A DNA stretch of 64,000 bases, from positions 20,616,091 to 20,680,090 of the forward strand of contig OZ020601.1 in assembly GCA_963971535.1 (NCBI GenBank), written 5' to 3'. The position numbers and the translations under genes are program-made. The DNA comes from Notolepis coatsorum (lineage: Eukaryota > Chordata > Actinopteri > Aulopiformes > Paralepididae). The notes under the pieces were generated by a model. The model ran no database searches, was not told the DNA's origin, and worked only from the letters and a program-made list of their open reading frames with translations. This document shows positions 44,014 through 56,364 of this stretch, in pieces; position 1 is the stretch's first letter, and the number at the start of each line of letters is the position of its first letter.

Positions 44014-44111
44014 TACTTATAACAATTTCGATAATTATCGATATCGAGTGATATGATAACATTATCATATCGTTATCGCAATATAATTTTTTGCCATATC
44101 GCCCAGCCCTA
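44014..44111. mobile_element. hAT element end, TAGGGCTGGGCGATATGGC family
   Basis: Read on the reverse strand from 44111 it begins 'TAGGGCTGGGCGATATGGC' and runs into AT-rich 'ATCGATAATTATCG' words, a familiar fish hAT end. The partner end was not found. Confidence 0.65.
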
Positions 44112-44184
44112 CTCTCGTCTCTCTGGCACTCAACGGTTGGCATGAACTAACGAGTAATCTCGTTGTTGGCACTGAAAGTGTTAA
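44112..44184. mobile_element. piggyBac-like right end, copy 4 (fragment)
   Basis: 'AACGAGTAATCTCGTTGTTG' and GGCACTGAAAGTG-TTAA match the right end of the family at 7360-7411. Only the last 70 bases remain, directly after the hAT end. Confidence 0.5.
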
Positions 44185-44526
44185 GGTTTGAAATTAAAGG
44201 GGACTGCATTATAAATGGCCTTTTCCAGTGATTAGCATGTTTTCCTAGCAATTGGGGATTATGTCAATGTGGTCTGTGTCGTTAATTATCATATTGACTC
44301 ATCAGTCTAGTCTCGAGTTCACGAGATCCTCCCTCACTCAACTAAGCTGTTCTGATTTTACAGTTTTGTTGACGTGAATATAGCACTGATTTGCATAACT
44401 AACGCCCCATCTATGGTTGACAGCGACAGCAGAGCGAGTGGAAATATCTTCACTTCCTCAAACAGAGCGAGGCAGAGAGTGCATAGTGTAACCCGACACT
44501 TCCTCAAACGGGTTTTGACTGCGAGG

Positions 44527-44662
44527 CACACAACCTGTGTAAACGCTCCGTGTGTGTGTTTGAGAGAAGATGGGTCCCTCTCTCTCTCTCTCCATCTCTC
44601 GCTCGTCCGCAGACAAACGTAAGCGGATGAGCGAGAGAGAGGGAGGGAGGGAGAGAGATGGA

Positions 44663-44732
<70 letters not shown>

Positions 44733-44781
44733 CCCGTCTTCTCTCAAACACAAACACGGAGCGTTTACACAGGTTGTGTGT
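44527..44781. repeat. Palindrome with 69-bp arms around GA repeats
   Basis: Left arm 44527-44595 ('ACACAACCTGTGTAAACGCT' ... 'TTTGAGAGAAGATGGGTCCC') pairs with 44713-44781, with only two mismatches seen by eye plus repeat-length differences. The centre is GA/CT microsatellite. A third, partial copy of the arm begins at about 44781. Could be a fold-back element. Confidence 0.8.
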
Positions 44782-45584
44782 AAGTGCTCCGTGTGTCCCT
44801 CTCTCTCTCTCTGTCTCTCTCTCTCCCTCTCGCCCTCTCTATCTCTCCCTCTCTCTCCCTCGCAGTCGGGAGCATCAGCATATCACTGTAATATCTTTGC
44901 GCATGCTCCCACGTGCAGGCCCGTATTCCGATCCATACAATAATATTCACAGGGGTATATATTGTCATTTGAAACAAGTTACCAATGCATTGTCCCGTGG
45001 GATTATTCCCCCCCCCCCCCCCCCCCCCGCGGCGAAATTAATTAGTATCCCCCTCAGTCTATCTATCTCTATCTCTCTCTGTGCCAGTCGCAGACTGTGT
45101 GGATGACTGTCACTCAAAGTGCTTATGGACGGAGCCAAGCCAACACGGCCTGAAATCCAAAGTGAGAAAAATGTGGCTTTTGAGTACTTGATTAGAAATA
45201 TAAAACAATGAATTTATTTGAATAAAACCTTACAGATGTGTTCAATAGACTCACAGGAATTGTGTAAAGTTGCCCAAATAGTGCTAGGAATAGCAATGCA
45301 TGTCCCCTTTAATGTAGCATTGAATTATTGGAATGCATGAATAGTGAAATATACATACAGACAAACCAGACTATGAACTTGCTCAAATGATTTACAATAA
45401 AACGTGGGTGGATGTCTCTTCTTCACAGTTGGATATGGAAAAGTAGGTCACAGGAGGAGAGTCAGGCTGGAGTTCATGTGCTCTGAATAAATTAGACGGC
45501 AGTACAGCTCCTGCGAATGAACAGAATGAACCTGCGTGTTTCTCTACATGGGCTATGGCTGCAGGTGTTATGACGTCAATGGTA
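44782..45584. other. CT-rich DNA, C run, no gene
   Basis: CT-rich at 44797-44865 and a C run at 45009-45028. Remainder unassigned. Confidence 0.5.
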
Positions 45585-45835
45585 AAATGGTGCATTTATA
45601 TAGCACTTTTGTCCAAAGTGCTTTAAGATTTGCTCCTCACATCTTACCCATGCACTCACACATTCACACACTGACGGCAAGGTGCCAACCTGCTCATCCG
45701 GAGCAGTTAGGGGTTAAGTGTCTTGCTCAAGGACACTTCGAAACACTGCCCGGGAGGAGCGGGAATCGAACCGGGAACCTCCGGATTACCAGACGACTGC
45801 TCTACCTCCCGAGCCACTTTCGCCCCATATAACGT
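45585..45835 (-). mobile_element. tRNA-derived SINE, complete-looking copy
   Basis: On the reverse strand it begins GTGGCTCGGGAGGTAGAGCAG (box A) and has box B GGTTCGATTCC at 45762-45772, so the head is tRNA-like. The body follows with 'TGTCCTTGAGCAAGACAC' and 'GTGTGAATGTGTGAGTG', ending '...AAAGTGCTATATAAATGCAC'. This copy shows that the headless copies at 11.5 and 63.7 kb are SINE pieces. Confidence 0.8.
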
Positions 45836-46039
45836 ATTAAAGACACGCTCCGCCAATCTCCTGTTCTTCCTGCCTGGACTGTTCTGCACCACCATAACGA
45901 CAGTCGTCAAAAAACCTTCCAAAATGGCTTCCCACGTTGCCACGGGGAGTCGCATTGTACCAGGCGTTTACTGTTTTATTTATGAGTAAAAGAGCAGAGA
46001 GGCCTGACCCAGCTTCTTCTCATAGTTCTGGATTCTTCA

Positions 46040-46445
46040 AGAGAGACAATACAGGAGAGAGCTATACAGAGAGAGAGAGAATACAGATTAGAGAGCTATA
46101 CAGAGAGAGACAATACAGCAGAGAGCTATACAGAGAGATGCTATACAGAGAGAGACAATACAGAGAGAGACAATACAGAAGAGAGACACTATAGAGAGAG
46201 AGACAATACAGAGAGAGACAATACAGAGAGAGACAATACAGAGAGAGACAATACAGAGAGAGACAATATAGAGAGAGACAATACAGAGAGAGACTATAGA
46301 GAGAGAGACAATACAGAGAGACTATACAGAGAGAGACAATACAGAGAGACACTATAGAGACAATACAGAAGAGACTATACAGAGAGAGACTATACAGAGA
46401 GAGACAATACAGAGAGACACTATAGAGACAATACAGAAGAGAGCT
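46040..46445. repeat. 'ACAATACAGAGAGAG' minisatellite
   Basis: About 25 short units (14-17 bp) of 'GAGAGACAATACAGA' and 'GAGAGACTATACAGA'. Confidence 0.95.
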
Positions 46446-46519
46446 AAACAGACACAGCAGTTCCTCACTCCCTCTACTCCAGCTGGACAGGCAGTGAGAC
46501 ACTCAGGGAACCTGTCTGT

Positions 46520-46738
46520 GGTAAACATGGTGTTACTGGCATGTATACTGGGGCATCCTGCACGCACAGCAGAGGGTGAGAGGGCAGGTCTGTACGCTGG
46601 TAAACATGGTGTTACTGGCATGTATACTGGGGCATCCTGCACGCACAACAGAGAGCAGGTCTGTACGCTGGTAAACATGGTGTTACTGGCATGTATACTG
46701 GGGCATCCTGCACGCACAGCACAGAGCCGGTCTGTACG
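46520..46738. repeat. 70-79-bp tandem repeat, 3 units
   Basis: The unit begins 'GTAAACATGGTGTTACTGGC'. The first unit carries an extra piece of about 8 bp near 46580. Confidence 0.95.
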
Positions 46739-47242
46739 CACTTTGAGCATAAATAAGATCGCAAAGCACCGCAGCCAATAACCATGCAGTGTGATACCGA
46801 CATGAGATTATGAGCAGCAGGACAGTCTACTGCTGCCGACAGCAACTCACACCCTGAGAATAATGCGGCGCAGATAGTCAAAATTGCCATTGACATCCAC
46901 ATTCATTCAATTCAGAAGTCATCATGTTTTGCAAGATTTTTTTTTTTTAACATTGGACCTCATTGCAAGATTGTGCAGGGGGTAGGGGGTGGGGTTGAAG
47001 TGGTTGAATGAATTTGCAATGGACTTGCAAGATGTGAGCTGGTACCGTATGCGTTTTTTGGCTGAGTCAGGTTGTGCATTAGCAGTTCGGGGGTGGGGGG
47101 GGGTGGAGGGAGGTTTGGGAGTGAGACTGTATTCCAGTGAGGTTAGAACATAATTACCAGGGACTTTTCAGAACGCAGAGTGGTGAACGGGACAATCAGC
47201 CATTATAAATCCAACTCTATGTTTCAGCTTGGTCATCATGAC
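46739..47242. other. No gene seen
   Basis: Unassigned; a T run at 46939 and G runs at about 47091-47103. Confidence 0.4.
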
Positions 47243-47402
<160 letters not shown>

Positions 47403-47666
47403 TTAATTGCTCATACCACAAATGTGCATAGATACACAAACACAAAAATACACACACACAGGTTTGCAATGCAATTAATCAATTAATGAAGGCAGTCTGC
47501 TAATAGAGTTCCTAAACTAAACATCTTCCTACTCAGATGTGGCGACACATTTTCTATTTCCAAAGTGTTTTTGACTTGGACCGAGAATACTGAGACGATA
47601 GTGGGAAGAGACAGCTGAGAGGAAGGTCTGTGCAAAGTCCCCTGGGAACACTCCTCAATAGGGATG

Positions 47667-47905
47667 TCCCATATTATCGGCCGATATTGGCATTAAAATG
47701 TGATATCGTAAATGATCGGTATCGGTTTAAAAAAAACATTTTTTTTTTGAATTTTTTCTTTTTCTTTTTACATTTTTTTCAACTTTATTTACCCAGGCAA
47801 GCAAGTAAGAACTAATTCTGATTTAATTTATTGTCAAAAGTATGCATAATGTTGTGTTAATTCCATGACAAGATATATGTAATGTTAATTACCTGAAATT
47901 ATTCA
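47667..47905. mobile_element. Half of an AGGGATGTCC hAT element
   Basis: The end 'AGGGATGTCCCATATTATCG' is followed by 'GATCGGTATCGG'. Further in, 'AATTACCTGAAATTATTCA' matches, reversed, the interior of the MITE at 40.2 kb. The other end is lost. Confidence 0.65.
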
Positions 47906-47919
47906 ATTTAAACCACCCG

Positions 47920-48012
47920 ACCTGCTGTTTATCAACCACCCGACCTGCTGTTTATCAACCACCCGACCTGCTGTTTATCAACCACCCGACCTGCTGTTTA
48001 TCAACCACCCGA
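47920..48012. repeat. 23-bp tandem repeat, 4 units
   Basis: Unit 'ACCACCCGACCTGCTGTTTA' plus TCA. Confidence 0.95.
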
Positions 48013-48064
48013 CCTGCTCTGTTTATAAACCATCCAGTACAATGGTTAGTATATATATATATAT

Positions 48065-48375
48065 TTTGTCAATGACAGGATATTGAGCTGGTTTCAGCTG
48101 TCCTGACTGTAGTGGGAAGTTCGTTCCACCATTGTGGAGCAAGGACTGAGAATAGCCGGCTTCTTTTTGATGACCCCCCCAGAGCTCGGATAGGAGTGAG
48201 TCTGAGGTGACCAGAAGATGTAGAGTGTAGGGGTCTTGACGGTGTGTAGTTAGAGACCATTGACTGGAGGTAGGAGGGAGCCCTCGCTGTATGGTATGAC
48301 CGGTCAAGGACCTTGAAGCAGATTTGTGCGGCAATGGGAAGCCAGTGCAACTCTCTGATGAGTGAGGTGACGTGG
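48065..48375 (-). mobile_element. L2/Rex1-like LINE ORF2 C-terminal fragment
   Basis: The reverse strand encodes 'LHWLPIAAQICFKVLDRSYH'-type sequence ending in 'RLFSVLAPQWWNELPTTVRT', the conserved extreme C-terminus of fish L2/CR1-like reverse transcriptases. About 93 codons remain without a stop, but RT and endonuclease are absent. Confidence 0.8.
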
Positions 48376-48584
48376 GCTCCACTGTACTGTAGTAATACTA
48401 AGGTGACTCACAGTATTTGTCTGGTAAATCTGTATTGAGTATGTGTATGAAGAAACCACAGGAATACCCTAGGCTTTACTATAATTTATTTTCTTATGCA
48501 GCTGCTTGGCTGGGCAGTAAAAACATCAAGTAACAGACACCACTGAATGAAACACAACCAAGTAGACAGAAGGAACGCTTGGCA

Positions 48585-48715
48585 GAGGTTCTGACAATGC
48601 ATGGTTCTGACGACACAGAGGTTCTGATGACGCAGAGGTTCTGACGACACAGAGAGTCTGACGACACAGAGGTTCTGACGACACAGAGGTTCTGACGACA
48701 CAGAGGTTCTGGGCC
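48585..48715. repeat. 17-bp tandem repeat, about 7-8 units
   Basis: Unit 'AGGTTCTGACGACACAG'. Confidence 0.9.
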
Positions 48716-48809
48716 AGACATCTCACACATCCACAGAGACAGATAGACAAACAGACATAAAGAGAGACAGAAACATCGATAGATAAAGAGACAGACAGAT
48801 AGACAACCT

Positions 48810-49535
<726 letters not shown>

Positions 49536-50049
49536 AGGACAGACAGAGAGACAGACACATGCACTCACACACTCCGATGCACCTAAAAGCATTGAATGAA
49601 ATATTGATATGCTCTTAGGGACTTTGAGTCTGCCTTGTGTATGCATGTGTGTGTGCGTTTTATTTCAAAATAAAAACTTGACAACCACCAACCAAGATCA
49701 AGATGTTTCCTGGAGATTTCACACTGGTGCAGTGGCCTCTATGAGCAACAGAATGAACCTCACGGAGACATGACTGTGTTTTCAAGCAGTCTACAGCTCA
49801 AATCCTGCGTTCAACTCGCTGATCCGGGAAGATCTGTCAATCATAAATCTTCCTATAGCTTCATCTTAAACGACACCATACTTCAAAAAGCTCTGAGGAG
49901 TTTCAAAAGTTGAGACCAGACAGCTGAAAGGGTTAAAGATAAAGGTCTGCAGAAAGACATGCTTTATGAGACTGACAGGATGATGGGCTCCAGGCAACGA
50001 GCACAAATTATTAATAGAGGAGAGAGGTGAGGCCACGAGCCTGCTGCAC
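49536..50049. other. No gene seen
   Basis: Unassigned. Confidence 0.4.
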
Positions 50050-50895
50050 CCCCCCTGCTGCCTGACAGCTCATCTATCATCCATCTATCATCCCTCCATC
50101 CCTCCCTATACTGCCTGACAGCTCCACATCCACCATCTATCATCCCTCCATCATCCATCCCTCCCTCCCTATACTGCCTGACAGCTCCATATCCACCATC
50201 TATCATCCCTCCATCATCCATCCCTCCCTCCCTATACTGCCTGACAGCTCCATATCCACTATCTATCATCCATCTATCATCCATCCATCCCTCCCTATAC
50301 TGCCTGACAGGTCCACATCCACCATCTATCATCCATCTATCATCCATCCATCCCTCCCTCCCTCTACTCCCTGGTACAGCTCCATATCCCCCATCTATCC
50401 TCCATCCACCATCTATCATCCATCCATCAATCCACCCCTCCATTCATCCCTCCATCCCTCCCTCTATTCTCTGCTCCATATCCACCCATCTATTGTCCAT
50501 CCATCCATCCATCCACCCACCCATCCATATCCACCCATCTATCATCCCTCCAACCATCTATTCATCCACCCATCAATTCATCCCTCCATCCCTTCCTCTA
50601 TCCATCCATCCATGCATCCATCAATATATCCATCCACCCATCCATACCATTATCCACCCATCTATCATCCATACATCCATCCCTCCAACCATCTATTCAT
50701 CCACCGATCCATTCATCCCCCCATCCCTCCCTCTATCCATCCATTCATCCACCCCTCTATCCACCAATCTATCCAACCATCCCTCCCTCCCTCCCTCCCT
50801 CCCTCCCTCCCTCCATCCCTCCCTCCCTCCCTCCCTCCCTCCCTCCCTCCCTCCATCCATCTATTCATCCATCTCTCCATCACTCCTCCACCCAT
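50050..50895. repeat. CCAT/CCCT-rich tandem repeats
   Basis: 50050-50400: about six units of 60-70 bp around 'ATACTGCCTGACAGCTCCA' and 'TCCACCATCTATCATCC'. 50470-50895: degenerate CATC/CCAT followed by CCCT repeats. Open frames here are repeat artefacts. Confidence 0.9.
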
Positions 50896-51699
50896 TAAGC
50901 TAGATGAGTAGAGGTGTTTATGGAGCGTGTTAAAGAGATGGATGAACAGAGATCTGACAGCATGGACATTCTAAATGTTGTTCTCCTCCCGCTGCAGTGG
51001 TTGCTAACGTCAACAGCTGGACTGAAGCTGTTCCCCTAGCAACACAATTCCCCTGTTCCCCTAGCAACACAATTCCCCTGTTCCCCTAGCAACACAATTC
51101 CCCTGTAAAGGCCCATGGGGACGCACACCTCCCGGAGGCCACAGCTGAGGAGGTGAATAGAGGAGGCAAATGGGGACACGCCTCCAGGAGGAGCCACGAC
51201 GCTGACCTCCACGTCAACAGACCAGACCTCAATCTGCCGCCTAATGCCTCTGACAAGCCCCCCCGCTGGGCCGCGTTTCACACCGTCTAGAAATAATACA
51301 ACTCCACCGTGTACACAAAGGACGCCACAGCACATCTGAAAAAACAGGTCTTTCGTTTGGCAAAAATAAATGAACTGAAAACTGCAGAATAACAAAAGCA
51401 GTGGTCTGCGATTACCTGCGATTACCTGTGATTACCTGTGACTGACATGTCATGTCATCTGTACACTCCCTTCTAACCAGTGACAGAAAAAAAAACAAAT
51501 AGGCTGTGTGCTTGAATAGAGGACAAAACATCTTCCTGGACAGGCAACAGGCACATGCACGCAAACACAAATATACATATAATCAATACTGCCCCCCATC
51601 CCCATCTACCACCTTAACTAACAAGGAACCCCCCCCCCCCCCCCACACCCACACACACATTTGCAATGTTCTTTACAAAAACAAACAAAGTGCACAGAG
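50896..51699. other. No gene seen; small tandem repeat
   Basis: A 25-bp unit 'TTCCCCTAGCAACACAATTC' plus CCCTG is repeated three times at about 51030-51105. A C run lies at 51629-51644. The rest is unassigned. Confidence 0.5.
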
Positions 51700-52625
51700 A
51701 ACCGGATGTCTTTATTGCAGGACAGAAGATCCAAATAGTGAAAGAATATAAATATCTAGGTATTGTGATTGACTGTCACCTCACATTCAAAAATCATATC
51801 TCAAACATTATGTAAAAATCTCAAGTTCACTCTGGCGAATTTTCGGCATCTCAGGAACCACATGTCCACAGAGGCAGCGAAAAATTTACATGTTTTCTCT
51901 CATACTATATCCTACATAAACTACTTGGTCTACTGCTAACATCACCACAATAACACCGGTTATTTCTCTATACAAACAAGCACTCAAAATGCTAGATAAA
52001 AAACCAAGATCTTTCCATCATTGTGCAATTTTACAAAAATATAGATTATTAAGTTGGGAAAACCTTGTACTCTTTAAGAACTGTTGCCTAATGTACAAAA
52101 TCTGACATAACTTGGCACCACCTCCACTCTGCAATCAAGTCCATTTTGGCTCCTCTGTAACTGGTGCTACTGGACGGGATGCCAGAGTCGCCAGAGGGAC
52201 AGCCAGAGGAGACTGCGAAATCCTGTTTCGAAGGAGTGTATTTGGGCAATCACTTTTCTCTTACAAAACTGCGCCTGAGTGGAATAAAATCCCACAGAAC
52301 ATTTCATTCAACGCCTTCAAATTTTATCTTAGGAATTGGTTGATAAATAACCAAAGATGTGAACGCTGGTGTGTATACTGTGTGGGGATTGAACTGTGTA
52401 TATTGCTGTGTATATAAGGGCTCAATTATGTATGTTATTGCTAATGTGTTTGTACTTGTGTTTTAATCTTTTTTGTACTAGGTACTAGCCCATTATTTCT
52501 GGCCGGGGGACTGTCGATGTAAACTAGCCTTTTGGCTACAATTGGGCACATTTACATTCTATTTTATAAAATGCTCCTTAATGTATGTTGTCCCTCTCTA
52601 ACAAATAAACTGAAACTGAACTGAA
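51700..52625 (+). pseudogene. Decayed LINE ORF2 C-terminus with (ACTGA)n tail
   Basis: At 51740-51790 the plus strand reads 'KEYKYLGIVIDCHLTFKNHI', a motif that follows the RT core in LINEs. After stops and shifts, 52190-52340 reads 'CEILFRRSVFGQSLFSYKTA' and 'WNKIPQNI', the C-terminal end. A 3' UTR ends in 'AAATAAACTGAAACTGAACT' with ACTGA repeats. At least one frameshift and several stops make it dead. Confidence 0.75.
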
Positions 52626-52629
52626 CTGA

Positions 52630-52639
52630 ACACACACAC

Positions 52640-52708
<69 letters not shown>
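52630..52708. repeat. (ACACAT)n microsatellite
   Basis: About 13 units, directly after the LINE tail. Confidence 0.95.
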
Positions 52709-52928
52709 GGGGAGAAAGCTAACTTTTTGGCTTACCAGCCAACTGGCGAGTATATGATTTTTTTTACCAGCCAAACTGATTTTTTTACCAGCCATAAATA
52801 AATCGCTAATTGTGATAATTACTTCTTTGTATGTCTTCGTCTAAATTGATTTTCAATCATAGTAATAATCACACCGTGTCTCTACTCTTTAAAATATTTA
52901 TTACCATAAAACATTAATAAGTGTCTCT

Positions 52929-53827
52929 AGGGTGACCAGGTGTCCCCCTTTTGGTTGTACTGTCCCACCATTTGACCAAATGTCCTGCGTCCCTCATATT
53001 GAGAGGATGTCCCTCTTTTCGAAGCCAAAAAAAAACATGCGTCTAAAAGCCCCTCCCTACAGACAGTAAACGTAGCAACCCGCCTCTTGTCCACACACAT
53101 TGCTCTGATTGGTTATAGTACTTTAGCGCGCTGCTTGCCTGCTTGTGACGTGACTGAGTCGTGACGCTACCTCATATCGCAGATCTGATTGGTTATAGTA
53201 ATTTAGCGCACTGCTCTGCTCGTGAGAGTTGAACTTGTGACGCTACCTCATATCGCAAATCTGATTGGTCAAAAAAAACACAACAACATTACAAGCGAAC
53301 TAGTTCAAGATGGAAAGCAGTAAAAAGAAACTGACCTGCAGTTACAACCAAGACTGGCAAACGACACATGACTGGGTGAGGCAGATGGCAGGCAATCCGC
53401 AGCAGGCTTTCTGTGTTTTGTGTCATAGTTCGTTTTCAATTGCGCATGGAGGAGAATACGACTTGAAGCGCCACAGTGGACGTGAGTCTCACTTGAAAGT
53501 GGTTCACCAAAAAGAAACATCCAGATCTATGGATACGTTTCTTTTTAAACCAAACAATGATAGCCAGACGGACAAGGTCACTGCAGCTGAGATAACAAGT
53601 GTCTATCACACAGTACAACACTCCCATTCATACAGGTCAGCCGACTGTGGTATGAAACTAGCTCCTGTCATTTTGCCAGACTCAGTTATTCTAATAAAAA
53701 AATTACATTATCTATCTGTCCCACTTTGTCCCACTTTGTCCCACCAAAATCTTACTGTTGTCCCACTTTGTCCCACCAAAATCTTACTGTTGTCCCACTT
53801 TTGGACTTTTTGCATCTGGTCACCCTA
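52929..53827 (+). mobile_element. hAT-like element with a transposase remnant (0.9 kb)
   Basis: The left end AGGGTGACCAGGTG and the right end, reversed, AGGGTGACCAGATG are inverted repeats. Flanks TGTCTCTA and AGTCTCTA may be the 8-bp duplication, allowing for overlap with the first base. A 34-bp phrase ('CCACCAAAATCTTACTGTTG') is duplicated before the right end. 'GTGTCTCTACTC' host sequence continues on both sides. Confidence 0.7.
53310..53700 (+). pseudogene. hAT transposase N-terminal fragment
   Basis: Residues 1-128 of a 172-codon frame resemble the N-terminus of fish hAT transposases. 'AFCVLCHSSFSIAHGGEYDL' with C35, C38, H55 and H61 forms a BED-like zinc finger, which in intact hAT enzymes binds the transposon ends. 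A stretch near residue 92 ('AEITSVYHTVQHSHSYRSAD') matches the segment that follows it in such proteins. The dimerisation and DDE catalytic domains are gone, and after about residue 128 the frame reads through non-coding repeat near the transposon end. It could not cut DNA; a bare DNA-binding fragment might act as a repressor if expressed, but that is speculation. Confidence 0.75.
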
Positions 53828-53934
53828 GTCTCTACTCTTCACAATATTAGCATAAAACATATATTAATCACACCGTCTCTACTCTTCAAAATATTAGGAT
53901 ATCACATATTAACATGAAAGAGGGAACTATTCTG

Positions 53935-54050
53935 GACTGGGTTGGGCTCAACTGGGCAGTGAAAGATGCTGGGCTGGACTGGGTTGGGCAGGGAAAGTTG
54001 GGCTGGTCTAGGTTGGACTGGGTTGGGCTGGACTGGGCTGGGCTGGGCAG
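53935..54050. repeat. 'GGGCTGGACTGGGTT' repeats
   Basis: Ten or so loose copies of CTGGGCTGGACTGGGTTGGG. Confidence 0.85.
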
Positions 54051-54112
54051 TGAAAGAACCAAGCATTTCACTGTAATGTAATAGCTAAATAAAACAAAAC
54101 TTGAACTTGACT

Positions 54113-54208
54113 TGTTACATTTGCACTCTGGTTGGATGCCAAACGTATTCTGGTTGTACTGTACATGTGCTGTATGATGACAATACATTGGAATCGAATC
54201 TCATGTCA
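54113..54208 (+). mobile_element. LINE-type 3' end, same family as 41.6 kb
   Basis: 'TTTGCACTCTGGTTGGATGC' and 'GTGCTGTATGATGACAATAC' match the ends at 42020-42095 and 62680-62735. Confidence 0.6.
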
Positions 54209-54672
54209 ACGCTAGGGGTTCAGCAGGTGTATTCTGAATGACAAGTATGACAACATCACCGTTGTGAAGGGCATATGGGCGAGTGGTGATATGGGGGGAA
54301 ACCCAGTAATAATAAAATGTCACTCTGCTGCATTTAAGCAAAGCCGCTCAGTATGTTGAACGCGCGTTATGGTAGCTTGATACATGCTAGGTAGCTAGCC
54401 GGCTAATGCTGGTTGACTTTAGCGAGTGGTCTGTCCACTTCCCCTAGATGGGCGGCATCTTCTAGAAAACGAGTGTTCATTGGAGGAGCTTAGAGCGCAA
54501 CGATGATGTTCATTGGTTATGGATTATTATGAGGCGCAAATGGGAGGAATCATAAGGGGGAGTCAGAGTTCGGCATGTGCCAGTGAGCGAATAGATTCAT
54601 GCTCTTCATAAATCACTCGCCAAACATAAAGAATACTCGCATTTGGCGAGTAAAATGGCCTAATTTCCTCCC

Positions 54673-54790
<118 letters not shown>

Positions 54791-54892
54791 TTGAATATCT
54801 ATTTCGAGGCAGGATTTAATTTGACAGATCACAGACGTAATGAGATCACATCAAGAGAAACGTGGCAAAAAGCGCAACGTGAGGCGCCACGA

Positions 54893-56164
54893 GTGAAGGA
54901 GGTCAGCGCTCTACACAGGAACTACAGAGCTCTTACAGTGAAGGAGGTCAGCGCTCTACACAGGAACTACAGAGCTCTTACAGTGAAGGAGGTCAGCGCT
55001 CTACACAGGAACTACAGAGCTCTTACAGTGAAGGAGGTCAACACTCTACACAGGAACTACAGAGCTCTTACAGTGAAGGAGGTCAGCGCTCTACACAGGA
55101 ACTACAGAGCTCTTACAGTGAAGGAGGTCAGCGCTCTACACAGGAACTACAGAGCTCTTACAGTGAAGGAGGTCAGCGCTCTACACAGGAACTACAGAGC
55201 TCTTACAGTGAAGGAGGTCAACACTCTACACAGGAACTACAGAGCTCTTACAGTGAAGGAGGTCAACACTCTACACAGGAACTACAGAGCTCTTACAGTG
55301 AAGGAGGTCAGCGCTCTACACAGGAACTACAGAGCTCTTACAGTGAAGGAGGTCAGCGCTCTACACAGGAACTACAGAGCTCTTACAGTGAAGGAGGTCA
55401 ACGCTCTACACAGGAACTACAGAGCTCTTACAGTGAAGGAGGTCAGCGCTCTACACAGGAACTACAGAGCTCTTACAGTGAAGGAGGTCAACACTCTACA
55501 CAGGAACTACAGAGGTCTTACAGTGAAGGAGGTCAGCGCTCTACACAGGAACTACAGAGCTCTTACAGTGAAGGAGGTCAACACTCTACACAGGAACTAC
55601 AGAGCTCTTACAGTGAAGGAGGTCAACGCTCTACACAGGAACTACAGAGCTCTTACAGTGAAGGAGGTCAGTGCTCTACACAGGAACTACAGAGCGGTTA
55701 CAGTGAAGGAGGTCAGCGCTCTACACAGGAACTACAGAGCTCTTACAGTGAAGGAGGTCAGCACTCTACACAGGAACTACAGAGCGGTTACAGTGAAGGA
55801 GGTCAGCGCTCTACACAGGAACTACAGAGCGGTTACAGTGAAGGAGGTCAGCGCTCTACACAGGAACTACAGAGCGGTTACAGTGAAGGAGGTCAGCGCT
55901 CTACACAGGAACTACAGAGCTCTTACAGTGAAGGAGGTCAGCGCTCTACACAGGAACTACAGAGCGGTTACAGTGAAGGAGGTCAGCGCTCTACACAGGA
56001 ACTACAGAGCTCTTACAGTGAAGGAGGTCAGCGCTCTACACAGGAACTACAGAGCTCTTACAGTGAAGGAGGTCAGCGCTCTACACAGGAACTACAGAGC
56101 TCTTACAGTGAAGGAGGTCAGCGCTCTACACAGGAACTACAGAGCTCTTACAGTGAAGGAGGTC
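54893..56164. repeat. 45-bp minisatellite, 28 units, cut by an assembly gap
   Basis: Unit 'GTGAAGGAGGTCAGCGCTCT' plus 'ACACAGGAACTACAGAGCTC' plus TTACA. Variants AACACT and GAGCGG occur in clusters. Because 45 is a multiple of three and the unit lacks stops, a long frame runs through it; I do not consider it coding. The array stops only because the assembly does. Confidence 0.97.
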
Positions 56165-56364
56165 NNNNNNNNNNNNNNNNNNNNNNNNNNNNNNNNNNNN
56201 NNNNNNNNNNNNNNNNNNNNNNNNNNNNNNNNNNNNNNNNNNNNNNNNNNNNNNNNNNNNNNNNNNNNNNNNNNNNNNNNNNNNNNNNNNNNNNNNNNNN
56301 NNNNNNNNNNNNNNNNNNNNNNNNNNNNNNNNNNNNNNNNNNNNNNNNNNNNNNNNNNNNNNNN
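56165..56364. other. Assembly gap, 200 N
   Basis: 200 undetermined bases. The sequence to the right (56365 on) is not part of the 45-bp array, so true array length is unknown. Confidence 1.

Noticed and set aside
43552-44022. 156-codon frame
   Set aside because: Ends inside a hAT terminal sequence, without known motifs; no sign of splicing or a family.
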